64,000 bases of DNA from Telluria mixta (GCF_029223865.1 NZ_CP119520.1:6882001-6946000); one strand, 5' to 3'. Shown: positions 37,117 to 47,702, numbered from the stretch's first letter. Notes: generated from the letters alone by a model not told the origin. Made by a program: numbers and translations.

Positions 37117-37533
37117 TCAGCCTCCCCCGGGCGGCGTTTCATTAAGCTCCAGCCAATACGCCCCTAACTGGCCAACCGCCTCCGTGAACTCGACGAAATC
37201 GACCGGCTTGCGGATGTAGCTGTTAGCGCCACGGCCATAGCTCTCCAGCAGGTCGCCCTCCTCGCGCGACGACGTCAGGATCACGACGGGCAGGATTCGG
37301 GTACGGCCGCTCGCACGCAGTTGTCGAAGAACCTCGAGTCCTTCGACCTTCGGCAGCTTGAGGTCGAGCAGCACCACCGCTGGCAGAGCGCCGCTGCCCA
37401 GCAGGTATTCCAGGGCTTCGGCACCGTCGCGTTTGACCACGATGTCGGTGATGTTGTGCTTGCGGAAGGCACGCAAGGCGAGCGACTCATCGTCGGCATT
37501 GTCTTCCACCAGCAGCACGGACCTGTTTGCCAT
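37117..37533 (-). CDS. Single-domain response regulator (Rcp1-like)
   Basis: 138 residues from the ATG at 37533: one receiver domain only. Acidic pocket VEDNADDESLALRAF, phospho-acceptor Asp in VVLLDLKLPKVEG (about 60), Thr/Ser in VVILTSSREEGD and Lys in YIRKPVDF (about 110). The NSYIRKPVDF ending is typical of the Rcp1/phytochrome-partner subgroup. Between the kinase and the GGDEF-EAL gene, it probably relays phosphate from the kinase. Confidence 0.93.
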   Translation of the reverse strand: MANRSVLLVEDNADDESLALRAFRKHNITDIVVKRDGAEALEYLLGSGALPAVVLLDLKLPKVEGLEVLRQLRASGRTRILPVVILTSSREEGDLLESYGRGANSYIRKPVDFVEFTEAVGQLGAYWLELNETPPGGG

Positions 37534-37565
37534 GAAGCCTCTCGAAGGAATATTGTATGGGGCAG

Positions 37566-40445
37566 TCACGGCGTATCCGAATGCTCCCCAAGGACGAAAC
37601 GGAACATGGCCCCGGCCTCCGGTGCCGCCGCGGCCCATACCTCCCCGCCATGCCGGTGCACGATGCGCTGCACGATCGAGAGTCCGACACCGGTGCCAGG
37701 AAATTCGGCCGCCGTATGCAGGCGCTGGAATGCACCGAACAGCTTGCCGGCGTAGGCCATGTCGAAACCGGCGCCGTCATCGCGCACATAGTACACCCGC
37801 CGCCCATCGTTACGCAGCTCACTGCCGAATTCGATGCGCGCCCGCGCATGCCGGGAGGTGTATTTCCAGGCATTGCCCAGCAGGTTTTCCAGCACGGCGC
37901 GCAGCAACCGCGCGTCCCCGTGCGCGGTCACACCTTCCTCGATGACGAATTCGACTTCCCGCTGGGGTTCAAGCGCCCTGAGCTCGCCGGCAATCGAGCG
38001 GGCGATGGCCGACAGATCCACCGTCTCACGTCGTATTTCCGTCCGCGACAAGCGCGACAGGGTCAACAGGTCGTCGATCAGCTGCGCCATGCGCTGGCTC
38101 GCGGCACGCACCCGCCGCAGTGAGTCGCGCCCCTCGTCGTCCAGTTGCTCGGCGTAGTCCTCCAGCAGCACCTGGCTGAACCCGTCGATGCTCCTCAGTG
38201 GTGCGCGCAGGTCGTGCGACACCGAATAGGAAAACGACTCCAGTTCGCGGTTGACCGCCTCGAGCTCCGCCGCGCGCCGCGCCAGCGTACGGTTGAGCTG
38301 GGCAATCGCGGCATCGGCCTGCCTGCGCGCGCTGATGTCGGCGACGATGCCGAGGTAGCCCGTGATGCACCCCTGCGCGTCGCGCAGCGCGGTGATCGAT
38401 ACCAGCACCGGGACCTGGCGCCCATCCTTGCGGAGGAGATCGTATTCGCCTTCCTCCACCCCCTGGCGCCTGGCGACGGCAATGAGAGCATCGAAGCCGG
38501 TCCCCACGGGCTCACCATATTCGCGTTGCAATATGGCTGCGCGCTCGGCGAGCTCGCCCGGACCGTGAAACAGTTCGGGCGTTGCCTTGCCGATCACTTC
38601 GGCGGCGCCATAACCAAGCAACGCCTCCGCGGCCGGGTTGAAGGTACGGATGATGCCATGCGTATCGGTGGCGATGATTGCATAGTTCGCGCTTTCGAGA
38701 ATGGCGCGCAGAAAAGTCAGTGCCGCCTCCAGTTCGTGCTCCGCGTGCCTGAGCTCAGTAATGTCAGTGGCGATGCCGCCCAGGCCATAAATGGTCCCGT
38801 CGTCGCCACGCATCGCGAAGCGGGTGAGCAAAAAGTCCCGTAGGCCCTTGCCCGGTATCGGAAAGCTTCGTTCCAGTTGCAGCGGCACGCCGTCGGCGAG
38901 GATCCGGGCATCTTCCTGCTGGATCTGCAGGGCCAGGTGAGCGGGCAGGAAGTCGAACACCGTCTTCCCGATCAACTCGTCACGCGGCAGGCCGTAGGTC
39001 TCGGCGAACTGGCGGTTCAGATGCACATACCGCCCTTCGGGATCCTGCACGTAGATGACCGCCGGAGAATTCTCGAGTATTCCCTGCAGCCGCGCCTCGT
39101 TGACCCGTAACGCAATCGCCGCCTGCTCCAGTTGGCGCGACTTTTCCTCCAGGCGCGCGGTACGTTCGGCGACCAGCAGTTCGAGATTGGCATTGAGCGC
39201 GCGAAAGCGCTCCTCGCTCTCGCTCAGTGTCTGCGCCGCCGTTTGCGCCGCGACCTTCGCCTGTTCTTCCGACGCGAGGCGGTGCGTGAGTTCGTCACGT
39301 GCCGCCTGTTCCTGCCGGACGGCGCGCTGCAGCGCCCGGCTCAGCGTATCGAGTTCCCGGATCCGTGTGCCTGGAATCTGAGGGACCTCGCCACGCCGCA
39401 GGGCATCGGCCGACCCGGCCAGGGCGATGAGGGGCAGGGCCAGGCGGCGCTGCAGCCGGTGCGCCAGCCAAAGCCCGACCCCGGCCATCAGCAGCGTCGT
39501 GGCCAGCCAGGGCACGAAGGTCCGGTACACCGGGGCGAAAACGCGATGACGTGGAACGGCAACCACGATGGTCCAGTCGGAGGGCTGGATGCGCCGATAA
39601 GCATAAACGAGCGGCTCACCTTCGCGGCTGATCATATCCCCCATGCCTTCCGGGCCGAGCGCGGCCCCCCGGTCGAACGGCGGCGATGCGCGCATGCCAA
39701 GGAAGCGAGCGCCGTCGCGGTTACGTGCAATCAGGCGGCCATTGCCATCAATAATCGCCGTCGTTGTCGCATCCGCGCTGCGTTCGCGCGCCAGCAAGGC
39801 AATCAGCGTATCGGGCGTGAAGCCTACGATCAGACGATAACTCCGCTTGCCATCGCCCAGCACCGGGATCGCGGTACCCAGCACCGGCCGCTTGAGTACC
39901 GGTCCGTACACCAGGGCGCTGACGAGCGGGCGCTGCGCATACGCCAGGTCGACCATGCGTGGATCGGAGGTTGGGAGGAGTCGCCCATGCCATTCCACTT
40001 CAGGCGGCTCAATGACCTTTCTGGGAAGAGCGGCACCATACGGAACGTTGGTATTGATCAGTTGCTGCCCTGACGGGTCCTGCAGTGTGATCCAGCTGGG
40101 CGCACGCGGTTTGATCGCCGCCGCCGCGGCCGCGTGAAATTCGGCCCAGTTTCGGGATTCGAGGGCAGGCAGCGCGGCAAGCGTTTCCACGATGGCCAGA
40201 TTGACGTCAAGCTCCTGCCCTACTGCCAGCGCCAGGGTCTGCGTCCGCTGGCGCAGCGCGTCCATCACGGTGGTGCGCTGCTGGCCCCATTCCATCCAGA
40301 GGAATGCGCTCGCCACGAGCACCAGCGGTAGCTGCGAGGCCAGCAACAGCCACAGCAGGGCGGCGCGCAGCGACTGAGGGGCGCTCCTCGCGTCCGGCGT
40401 GACGGTCATCGAGGAATGTTCGGTCTGTGCGTCGAGTTTTTTCAT
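37566..40445 (-). CDS. Membrane sensor histidine kinase with two PAS domains
   Basis: 959 residues from the ATG at 40445 (a GTG five codons earlier is possible). Membrane helices about 28-48 and 325-345 enclose a cache-like periplasmic sensor domain; then a coiled coil (about 385-450), PAS 1 ([20 protein letters not shown]), PAS 2 ([20 protein letters not shown]), HisKA with the phospho-His in [20 protein letters not shown], and HATPase with [22 protein letters not shown] and [20 protein letters not shown]. No receiver domain of its own; the next gene supplies it. Stimulus unknown, probably a small extracellular molecule. Confidence 0.93.
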   Translation of the reverse strand: MKKLDAQTEHSSMTVTPDARSAPQSLRAALLWLLLASQLPLVLVASAFLWMEWGQQRTTVMDALRQRTQTLALAVGQELDVNLAIVETLAALPALESRNWAEFHAAAAAAIKPRAPSWITLQDPSGQQLINTNVPYGAALPRKVIEPPEVEWHGRLLPTSDPRMVDLAYAQRPLVSALVYGPVLKRPVLGTAIPVLGDGKRSYRLIVGFTPDTLIALLARERSADATTTAIIDGNGRLIARNRDGARFLGMRASPPFDRGAALGPEGMGDMISREGEPLVYAYRRIQPSDWTIVVAVPRHRVFAPVYRTFVPWLATTLLMAGVGLWLAHRLQRRLALPLIALAGSADALRRGEVPQIPGTRIRELDTLSRALQRAVRQEQAARDELTHRLASEEQAKVAAQTAAQTLSESEERFRALNANLELLVAERTARLEEKSRQLEQAAIALRVNEARLQGILENSPAVIYVQDPEGRYVHLNRQFAETYGLPRDELIGKTVFDFLPAHLALQIQQEDARILADGVPLQLERSFPIPGKGLRDFLLTRFAMRGDDGTIYGLGGIATDITELRHAEHELEAALTFLRAILESANYAIIATDTHGIIRTFNPAAEALLGYGAAEVIGKATPELFHGPGELAERAAILQREYGEPVGTGFDALIAVARRQGVEEGEYDLLRKDGRQVPVLVSITALRDAQGCITGYLGIVADISARRQADAAIAQLNRTLARRAAELEAVNRELESFSYSVSHDLRAPLRSIDGFSQVLLEDYAEQLDDEGRDSLRRVRAASQRMAQLIDDLLTLSRLSRTEIRRETVDLSAIARSIAGELRALEPQREVEFVIEEGVTAHGDARLLRAVLENLLGNAWKYTSRHARARIEFGSELRNDGRRVYYVRDDGAGFDMAYAGKLFGAFQRLHTAAEFPGTGVGLSIVQRIVHRHGGEVWAAAAPEAGAMFRFVLGEHSDTP

Positions 40446-40623
40446 GGCTAAGTCCGCCACAACTTATTGCACTTCGAAACATCAAGGCAGGCAGGTCCGG
40501 GAGCCGGCAGCCCTGAGTACAGGCCGCCCGCCGGATGTTGATGAAGCGCTGCGGTTGACGTGCGCGTTCACCGAGAACGGACGACGGCAACTGCAGTCTA
40601 CTTGCGGGAGGAAACGATTGCCA

Positions 40624-40920
40624 GCGCCGGAGACCGCCGGCGCGGCTTTCCTTGCCGAATCCATCCGCCAGGCCGTATGCGAACGCCGCCTCGCCCATTG
40701 CGGCAGTCCCGCGTACGTCGTCACGATCAGCGCGGGCGTCGCTAGTGCACGCACCGGACGGCAACCAGCGCCGCCGGCATTGACGGGGGCGGCCGACACA
40801 GCACTGTATGCCGCCAAGGAAGCCGGCGCAACCGTATTCACATTGCCGACGGCAAGGCTCACGTATCGCCAACCGTCACGCGGGCCGCGTGGTGGTCGCC
40901 CCGTCGCACGTACCGGATGA
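40624..40920 (+). pseudogene. Diguanylate cyclase C-terminal fragment
   Basis: About 95 codons resembling only the last half of a GGDEF domain: FLAESIRQAVCERRLAHCGS, YVVTISAGVASA and GAADTALYAAKEAGATVF. The GG(D/E)EF active-site loop and everything before it are absent. The open frame extends upstream to 40399 but with no recognisable domain. It lies on the opposite strand to the kinase operon. Probably a leftover of a deleted or rearranged gene. Confidence 0.65.
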
Positions 40921-40996
40921 CTAAGAGAAATTGCAGAACCGTTGGGGTTCACTTTGCGGGATCAATCAAGCTCGCGCATCACTCCCTCAGCGGTCG

Positions 40997-42522
40997 TCAC
41001 CCCGACGGTCTTCCCGATATAACGTTTCCAAGCGCCTTGTTGAGAATGACATACGCGGTGCGAAGCTTGCCTTCGCTCGCCACCAGATCGAAGCGCGCCT
41101 GGAGCCAGTTGCGCTGCGCGTCGATGACGGCGACATAGTCCGTGGTCCCACCCGCAAAACGGGCTTGTGCCAGCTCGTAAGCCTCCCGGGCACTGTCCAC
41201 CCTCCGCATGAGATCGTAACGTTCCTGCTGGTTGGCGGCATAACTGCTCAGCCCGTCGTCGATTTCCTGCCAGGCCTGCAGGACCGTCCGCTGGAACTGG
41301 ATGGCGGCCTCCTGCTGCTGCAGTTCGCGGAGCTGGACCACGCGCTGGCGCCGGCCGTGATCGAACAGGGGCAAGTCGAGGCTGGGTCCGATGGACCAGG
41401 TCCGGCTGCCCCAATCGGTGAAATCGCTTTTGAGATACGACTCGAAACCCGCATGCGCGCCCAGTCGAATGCTTGGATAGAGGTCGGCACGCGCAATACC
41501 GATATTGGCGGTGGCCCGGCGTAACTGCGCCTCGGCGTTCCGGATATCGGGGCGCCGCCGCGCGACGTCCGACGGCAGCCCGAGCGACAGGTCGGGCAGT
41601 TCCCCGACCCCGGGTCGTGTGCCCGGTGCCAGGAGCGTGCGCAATTCGCCCGGCCGCTTTCCGAGAAGCAGGGTGAGCTGGTTGATGCCCGCCGCTTCCT
41701 GCGCGCGCAGCGCAGGCAACTGGGCCGTGCGCGCGGCGAGGTCGGACTGCTGGCGCGCAAGGTCCGCGTGACCGAGCGTGCCGCCTCGCACCCGCGCCGC
41801 GACAATGCGCAGGCGCTCGCGCAGGGCCGCCTCGTCCTCGCCCAGGAGCGCGATCTGCGCCTGCGCCGTACGTACGTCGAGGTAGCGGCGCGCCACTTCG
41901 CTGGCCAGGCTCAGGCGCGCAAGGTCGAGCAGCGCGGCCTGGCTGGCCACGTCCGCGTCCGCCGCCTCGACGGCGTGGCGCACGCGGCCCCACAAGTCCG
42001 GTTCCCAGGACGCATCGAAACCCGCCTGGTACAGGGTAAATGGTTGGGCAAGAAGCGGCGCAATCCGGTCGCGGTCGGTACCGATGACGTCGATCAGGCG
42101 GGTGCCTGCGCCGAGCTCGCTCTGGCGTTGCCGCGTCGCGGCGGCCGTCAGGCCGACACGCGGGCCGCCCTCTGCCTCGGCGACGCCGCGCTGGCCCCTG
42201 GCTTCGGCAAAGCGCAGCGCGGCCGTGCGGAGATCGAGGCTGGCGTCCAGCGCTTCGGCTTCCAGCCGGTCGAGCACGGGGTCGCCGAGTGCTTCCCACC
42301 AGCGGCCGGTCAAGCCTGGCGCGGCCGACGTTCCGGCCGGGAGCAGGCTCGCGTCCCCGCCATGCCAGTCCCCCATCGATCGGGTGCGGCCACGGTCGGT
42401 TTCACGTAGGCGGGACCGCCGGCGCAGCCCGCCAGTGTCAACGCAAGGGCCGTCGCGATGACGCGCGACACCGGCGTCGCGAGACGCGTGACAAATCGGG
42501 TGGAGGGGATTCGGGTAGGCAT
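40997..42522 (-). pseudogene. RND-type outer-membrane efflux lipoprotein (NodT/OprM family), one frameshift
   Basis: Start at 42522: signal and lipobox (ALTLAGC), then GPAYVKPTVAAPDRW. The frame breaks at the C5 run 42370-42374; one more base gives DRWGDWHGGDASLL and an uninterrupted OprM-like protein of about 508 residues to 40997. Landmarks: WWEALGDPVLDRLEAEALDA, FDASWEPDLWGRVRHAVEAA, RPDIRNAEAQLRRATANIGI and DLPLFDHGRRQ. It forms the outer-membrane channel of a tripartite pump with the HlyD protein and ABC exporter upstream. The frameshift is probably a homopolymer undercall. Confidence 0.87.
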
Positions 42523-42553
42523 CGCCGTCTCACTTTCAGGACATCGGGAAAGG

Positions 42554-43666
42554 TTACGAAAGCCGGTTGCGGAACAGCCAGGCCGCCAGCGGCAGGGTCA
42601 CGGCGGCAACCGCCAGCATGGGAATGAAGTCGGCGCCGACTTCGTGCAGTCCCGCCCCCTCCAGGTACACACGGCGCACGAGATCCATCCCGAAGCGCAA
42701 GGGATTCGCATACGTCGCGATCTGGAGAATCCGCGGCATGTTGCTTGCGGGCGTCAACAGGCCGGACAAGAGCATCATCGGCATGATCAGCAGGAAGGTA
42801 TAGAGCATGGCCTGCTGCATGTTCAGCGCCAGGGCGGAAATCGACAGGCCGATGCCCACGGCGGCCACGGTGAATGTGACCAGGCCGAGGTAAAGCAGCC
42901 AGGCCGCCCCGTTCATCGGGATATGGAACCAGAAGCGGATGATGAGCAGGATGATCGTCGACTGCACCAGGCCCACGAGGATGGCCGGCACCGCCTTGCC
43001 GATCAGGATCTGCATGGGCGTCAGCGGCGTCACCAGCAACTGGTCGAACGTGCCCTGCTCGCGCTCGCGCGCGACCGAGAGCGCGGCGATCAGCAGCGTT
43101 TGCAGCATGCTGAGCGCGGCGATCAGGCCTGGCATGATGTTCCAGCGCGATTCCAGGTTGGGGTTGTACCAGGCACGCCGTTCGACACTTACCGGCGGCG
43201 CGGCGCCGCGCGCCCGGTTGACATCGCCGACGATGGCGCCGACGTAGGCGGCGGCCACGCCCGCCGTGGATGAGTTGCGCCCGTCCAGGATCAGTTGCAG
43301 CGGGGCCGTGCCGGCGGCGGCCAGGCGCGCCTCGAAGTCGGCCGGGAACACGAGTACGAACAGCACGTCGTCGTCGTCGATGGCACCGGCGATCTGGTCG
43401 GCGCTGCGCAGCACCGCGGTTCGCTCGAAGACCCCCGTACCGTCGAGGCGGCTGACGATCACGGCCGAGGCGGCGCCATGGCTCTGGTCCAGCACGGCGT
43501 AGGGCGCATGGGTCAGGTCGTAGGTTGCCGCATACCCGAACAGCAGCGACTGCAGCAGCGCCGGCGCGAACAGGATCACCCGGCTCGATGGCTCTTTCAA
43601 CAAGGCCAGCAGCTCCTTCCTGCACAGGAAGGCGATGCGGAGCACGAAGTCAAGCAGGTCGGTCAC
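42554..43666 (-). CDS. ABC-2 type exporter permease (YbhR-like)
   Basis: 370 residues. One helix near 25-45, a long extracytoplasmic segment (about 50-175), then five or six helices in the C-terminal half with the ABC-2 motif EREQGTFDQLLVTPLTPMQI followed by GKAVPAILVGLVQS. Layout and motif match YbhR/YbhS-type permeases. It starts 3 bp after a second such permease, so the two probably form a heterodimer driven by the double ATPase encoded next. Substrate unknown; YbhFSR relatives export drugs or cations. Confidence 0.9.
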   Translation of the reverse strand: MTDLLDFVLRIAFLCRKELLALLKEPSSRVILFAPALLQSLLFGYAATYDLTHAPYAVLDQSHGAASAVIVSRLDGTGVFERTAVLRSADQIAGAIDDDDVLFVLVFPADFEARLAAAGTAPLQLILDGRNSSTAGVAAAYVGAIVGDVNRARGAAPPVSVERRAWYNPNLESRWNIMPGLIAALSMLQTLLIAALSVAREREQGTFDQLLVTPLTPMQILIGKAVPAILVGLVQSTIILLIIRFWFHIPMNGAAWLLYLGLVTFTVAAVGIGLSISALALNMQQAMLYTFLLIMPMMLLSGLLTPASNMPRILQIATYANPLRFGMDLVRRVYLEGAGLHEVGADFIPMLAVAAVTLPLAAWLFRNRLS

Positions 43667-43669
43667 GGT

Positions 43670-44815
43670 TCACTCCAGGGACTTGCGCATCGTGCGGCGC
43701 GTGGCGAGGAACAGCGCGGCGATGTAGAGCATCAGGATGGCGCAGTCGCGCACGATCAGGCGCCAGTTGTCTCCGGCCAGGAACAGGGTCTTGATCAGTC
43801 CCATGAAGTGCGTCGCGGGCAGGATCTGGCTGACGATCTGGACGACGACCGGCATGTTGCGCAGGTCGAAGACAAAGCCGGACAACATCATGGCCGGCAT
43901 GAAGCTCGCCAGCAGGGCGACCTGGCTCGCCTTGAACTGGCTGCGTGTCACCCCGGAGATGAACAGCCCCAGCAGCAGCGACACCACCAGGTACAACAGC
44001 GAGGCGGCGACGATGACCGCCAGCGAACCGCGCATCGGCACGTGGAACAGGAAACGCGCGGCCAGCAGGCACAGCACAAGGTCGATGGCGCCGACCACCA
44101 GGTAGGGCGCCAGCTTGGCAAGCACGATTTCCGTCGGCCGCACCGGGGTCACGAACAACGATTCGAGCGTGCCGCGCTCCCACTCGCGCGCGATCAGCAG
44201 CGACGTGAGAAAGGCGCCGATCAGCGTCATCACCAGCGCCAGCAGGCCGGGCACCAGGTACCAGGTGCTGGTATTGGCTTCGTTGAACCAGACGCGCGGC
44301 ACGACCTCGATACCTCCGGCGGCGGCCCGGCCGCCGCCCCGGTCCTGCCGGTGCTGCGCCCAGGTGCCGATCGCGCCGCCGACATAGCCTTCCAGCGCGG
44401 TCGCGGTCGTGGAATCGACGCCGTTCAGCACGAGCTGGACGCGCGCATCGCCCGCCGCCAGCCGGCGCGAGAAGTCGGGCGGCACGCGCACGATGGCAGC
44501 CACCTCCCCCAGTCGCATGCGCTCGACGGCGTCCGTCATCGAGGCTGCCCGGACCGGTGCCAGGTAAGGCGAACCGCGCAGCCCGGCGACGACGTCGTGC
44601 GCCGTCGGCGACAGGTCCTCCAATACCACCGCTACCGGCGCATTCCTGACGTCGAAGGACAGGCCGTAACCGAACAGCAGGATCAGCATCACCGGCAGCA
44701 GCAGGCCCACGGCCAGGTTGCCCCGGTCGCGCAGCATCTGGCGCATCTCCTTGCGCAGCAGCGCGGCGAAGCGTTGCGCGAAGCCGGAGCGCGGCGTGGC
44801 GCCTGGACCGGTCAT
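43670..44815 (-). CDS. ABC-2 type exporter permease (YbhS-like)
   Basis: 381 residues, same layout as its neighbour: N-terminal helix (NLAVGLLLPVMLILLFGYG), extracytoplasmic domain, and a C-terminal membrane part with EWERGTLESLFVTPVRPTEI and FMPAMMLSGFVFDLRNMP. The start overlaps the ATPase stop by 4 bp (ATGA), a sign of coupled synthesis of the exporter. Confidence 0.9.
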   Translation of the reverse strand: MTGPGATPRSGFAQRFAALLRKEMRQMLRDRGNLAVGLLLPVMLILLFGYGLSFDVRNAPVAVVLEDLSPTAHDVVAGLRGSPYLAPVRAASMTDAVERMRLGEVAAIVRVPPDFSRRLAAGDARVQLVLNGVDSTTATALEGYVGGAIGTWAQHRQDRGGGRAAAGGIEVVPRVWFNEANTSTWYLVPGLLALVMTLIGAFLTSLLIAREWERGTLESLFVTPVRPTEIVLAKLAPYLVVGAIDLVLCLLAARFLFHVPMRGSLAVIVAASLLYLVVSLLLGLFISGVTRSQFKASQVALLASFMPAMMLSGFVFDLRNMPVVVQIVSQILPATHFMGLIKTLFLAGDNWRLIVRDCAILMLYIAALFLATRRTMRKSLE

Positions 44816-46593
44816 GCCCGCCCCCCTTCGCCCGCATTCTCCGCTTGCCTGCGCCCCTGTTCGACGATCGCGATGAAAGCGCTGTCCATGTCGCCGGCGT
44901 GCCCGGCGCCCCCCTGCGCGCGCACCTGTTCCGGGGTTCCCAGGGCCAGCACGCGGCCGGCGTCCTGGATCGCGACGCGATCGCAGTATTCCGCTTCCTC
45001 CATGAAGTGGGTGGTGACGATGATCGTCACGCCGCGCCGCGCCAGTGCCGTGATGGTACGCCAGAAGTCGCGCCGGGCCAGCGGATCGATGCCGCTGGTG
45101 GGTTCGTCGAGGAACAGAATGTCCGGCTCATGCAGCAACCCGGCTGCCATCGCCAGGCGCTGCTTGTAGCCGCCGGGAAGTTCGCCGCTCGGGGCCGATG
45201 GATCGAGCGCGAACTGCTTCAGGGCCGCATCGATCCGTTCGCGCAGCGCGCGCCCGCGCAAGCCGTAGGCGCCGCCGAAGAACGCGAGGTTCTCGCGCAC
45301 CGTCAGGTTGCCGTACAGCGCGAATTTTTGCGAGACATAGCCGATGCGCGCGCGCGCGGTGGCGCGTGCGCGGCGCAGGTCGACGCCCGCCACTTCCAGG
45401 TGGCCGGAGGTGGCGGGCAACAGGCCGCACAGCATGCGGAACGTGGTCGTCTTGCCCGCGCCGTTCGGGCCGAGCAGGCCGAAGATCTCGCCCCGCCTCA
45501 CGTCGAACGAGGTGCTGGCGACGGCAGTGAAATCGCCGAACTTGCGCACCAGGTCGCGCACGACGATGGCGGGCTTGTCGGCCGCCGCCGGCGCGGATCG
45601 CGGGGCCGATGGCGGCGCGGCCTGCGTCGGCCCGTTTCCATCGCCTGCGGCGGCCTCGTGCTCGCGCAACATCATCATGAACGCATCTTCCAGCGCCTCC
45701 GGCCTTGCCTCGGCCCTGACGCCGGCGAGCAGCGCATCGACGGCGGCGCCCGCGGCGGCGGGCGCGCGGATGAAGCGCACCGCACCGCCCCTCGGCACCG
45801 CGTCGAGGATCACGTCGCGCGCGTCGATCAGGCGGGCCTGCAAATCCCGCGCCGCCACGCCGGCGGGTGGCGCCGCCGTGAACGTCAGGCCATGCGCGCG
45901 TCCGCGCAACGCATCGGGCGTGCCTTGCGCCAGCAGCCTGCCCCTGTTCACGACGAACACCTGCGCACAACGCTCGGCTTCGTCCATGTAGGCGGTGCTG
46001 ACCACGACGCTGAGCCGCTCGTCGCGGACCAGTTGTTCCACGATCTTCCACAGGTCGCGCCGCGACAAGGGATCGACGCCGACGCTGGGCTCGTCCAGCA
46101 GCAGCAAGTCGGGCGAGCGCACCAGGGTGCAGGCCAGCCCGAGCTTCTGCTTCATGCCGCCGGAAAGCTGTCCTGCCTGCCGTGCCGTGAAGCGGCCCAG
46201 GTCCGTCATGTCGAGCAGGCGGCCGAAGCGCTCGCGCCGGACCTCGGCGGGCACGCCGTGCAGGTCGGCGTACAGGTCGAGGTTTTCCTGGACGCTGAGG
46301 TCCTCGTACAGGCCGAAGCGCTGCGGCATGTAGCTGATGCGGTCCTGCACGGCCTGCGGCCCGGCCGCCACGTCGGTACCCAGCACGCTCAGGCGCCCGC
46401 CGTCCGGGCGCAGCAGGCCCGCCATCATGCGCATCAGGGTGGTCTTGCCGGCGCCGTCCGGCCCGACAAACGCGACCAGGCTGCCGGCCTCAACCCTGAA
46501 CGACAGATCGTCCACGGCACGCAGCGTGCCGCCGGGCCCGTGAAAGCACTTGTCCAGGTTCTCCGCCACGACGGCCGGGCGTACCCCGTTCAT
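44812..46593 (-). CDS. Double ABC ATPase (YbhF-like)
   Basis: 593 residues with two complete nucleotide-binding domains. Domain 1 (about 8-240): Walker A GPDGAGKTTLM, signature LSGGMKQKLGLA, Walker B LLLLDEPSVGVDP. A linker of about 60 residues. Domain 2 (about 330-560): GPNGAGKTTTFRM, a degenerate signature LPGGYKQRLAMA, and ILFLDEPTSGIDP. Start at 46593 because it overlaps the HlyD stop (ATGA) and begins the first ATPase domain; the frame is open farther upstream without homology. It powers the two permeases downstream. Confidence 0.92.
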   Translation of the reverse strand: MNGVRPAVVAENLDKCFHGPGGTLRAVDDLSFRVEAGSLVAFVGPDGAGKTTLMRMMAGLLRPDGGRLSVLGTDVAAGPQAVQDRISYMPQRFGLYEDLSVQENLDLYADLHGVPAEVRRERFGRLLDMTDLGRFTARQAGQLSGGMKQKLGLACTLVRSPDLLLLDEPSVGVDPLSRRDLWKIVEQLVRDERLSVVVSTAYMDEAERCAQVFVVNRGRLLAQGTPDALRGRAHGLTFTAAPPAGVAARDLQARLIDARDVILDAVPRGGAVRFIRAPAAAGAAVDALLAGVRAEARPEALEDAFMMMLREHEAAAGDGNGPTQAAPPSAPRSAPAAADKPAIVVRDLVRKFGDFTAVASTSFDVRRGEIFGLLGPNGAGKTTTFRMLCGLLPATSGHLEVAGVDLRRARATARARIGYVSQKFALYGNLTVRENLAFFGGAYGLRGRALRERIDAALKQFALDPSAPSGELPGGYKQRLAMAAGLLHEPDILFLDEPTSGIDPLARRDFWRTITALARRGVTIIVTTHFMEEAEYCDRVAIQDAGRVLALGTPEQVRAQGGAGHAGDMDSAFIAIVEQGRRQAENAGEGGRA

Positions 46594-47591
46594 GGCGTCG
46601 CGCCGTTCGCCAGCTGGACGCTCGCCGGCTGTCCCAGCCTGAGCACGTCGGCCGGATCGTCGACCAGCACCCTCACTTCGTAGACGAGGCTGGAACGCAG
46701 CTCCTCGGTCTGGACCGATTTCGGCGTAAACTCGGCGACCGACGAGATATAACCTACGTGGCCGGCCAGCGGCGCCGGGTGGCCGTCCGTCCGCACGCGC
46801 GCGGCCATGCCGGGCCTGATGCGCGCGAGATCGGGTTCGCCGGCGTAGATGCGCACCCATTTCGGCCGGTCGAGCGCCAGGGTGAAGACGGGACGCTGGG
46901 GCGTGGCCATGTCGCCCGCTTCCAGCAGCCGCGCGCGGACAACCGCATCGACCGGCGACTTCAATTCGCCCTGGCCGATCTGGTGTTCGAGTACGGCGAC
47001 CTGCGCCAGCGCGGCCTTCCATTGCGCTTCGGCGCCGGCCACGTCTTCCGCCCGCGCACCACGCTCGACGAGGCGCAGCGCGGCGCGCATTTCGTCTACC
47101 CTGGCATTCGCCCCGCGCGCCGTGTCGGCGGCATGGTCCAGCTCCTGCGCGCTGACGCCGCGTCCCTGGGTATTGGCGGCGATCTCCCGCTGCCGTGCGA
47201 GATCGCGGCCGGCGCGCCCGGCGTCCGCCTCGGCGGCGGCCAGGCGGCTGCGTGCCTGGGCGACTTCTTCGGGGCGCGCTCCGTTGCGCAAGCGCTGGAC
47301 GACCTGTTGCTGGGCTGCGGCCTGCGCGCGTGCCTGGTCGAGTTCCAGGCGCAAGGTTTGGGTATCCAGCACGGCAAGAACAGTGCCCGCCGCCACGCGT
47401 TGTCCCTCGTCCGCACGCAGTTCGGCAACCCGGCCGCTGCCGTCGAACGCCAGCGTCACCTGGCGCAGGTCGACGTTACCCTGAAATACAAGGGCATCGT
47501 CATGCCGCCGGTGGGAACGCGCCCACCAGACGGCAACCGCGGCCACGACAACGACAGCGAGAACGGCAATGCCAACGATCTTTTTGTTCAT
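46590..47591 (-). CDS. HlyD-family periplasmic adaptor (YbhG-like)
   Basis: 333 residues. A single N-terminal membrane anchor (VGIAVLAVVVVAAVAVWWA), a biotinyl-lipoyl half-motif (GSGRVAELRADEGQRVAAGT), a long coiled-coil hairpin (about 75-210, Ala/Gln/Glu-rich), the returning half-motif (GELKSPVDAVVRARLLEAGD) and a beta-barrel domain. It bridges the inner-membrane ABC exporter and the NodT-type channel. First gene of the leftward exporter operon, opposite the TetR gene. Confidence 0.93.
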   Translation of the reverse strand: MNKKIVGIAVLAVVVVAAVAVWWARSHRRHDDALVFQGNVDLRQVTLAFDGSGRVAELRADEGQRVAAGTVLAVLDTQTLRLELDQARAQAAAQQQVVQRLRNGARPEEVAQARSRLAAAEADAGRAGRDLARQREIAANTQGRGVSAQELDHAADTARGANARVDEMRAALRLVERGARAEDVAGAEAQWKAALAQVAVLEHQIGQGELKSPVDAVVRARLLEAGDMATPQRPVFTLALDRPKWVRIYAGEPDLARIRPGMAARVRTDGHPAPLAGHVGYISSVAEFTPKSVQTEELRSSLVYEVRVLVDDPADVLRLGQPASVQLANGATP

Positions 47592-47637
47592 GACGGGGTC
47601 GGTCCGCGCGCTGGCGGAGAGCGAATGACCTGGATTA

Positions 47638-47667
47638 GTTTAAATTTAATTTAAATTTGATTTAAAC
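47638..47667. promoter_or_regulatory. 30-bp AT-rich palindrome, probable TetR operator
   Basis: A near-perfect inverted repeat with arms GTTTAAAT and ATTTAAAC around a central AATTTAAATT, only a few mismatches in 30 bp, in an otherwise GC-rich region. It lies 46 bp from the HlyD start and 35 bp from the TetR start. A TetR-family regulator divergent from its target operon usually binds such a site, repressing both directions. Confidence 0.75.
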
Positions 47668-47702
47668 GCAATCCAAACGTGCGCTGCGTTATCCTGTGCG
47701 CC

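Noticed and set aside
44812..47022. N-terminal extension of the double ABC ATPase to 47022
   Set aside because: The extra 143 residues are out-of-frame HlyD sequence; the start at 46593 overlaps the HlyD stop and begins the ATPase domain.
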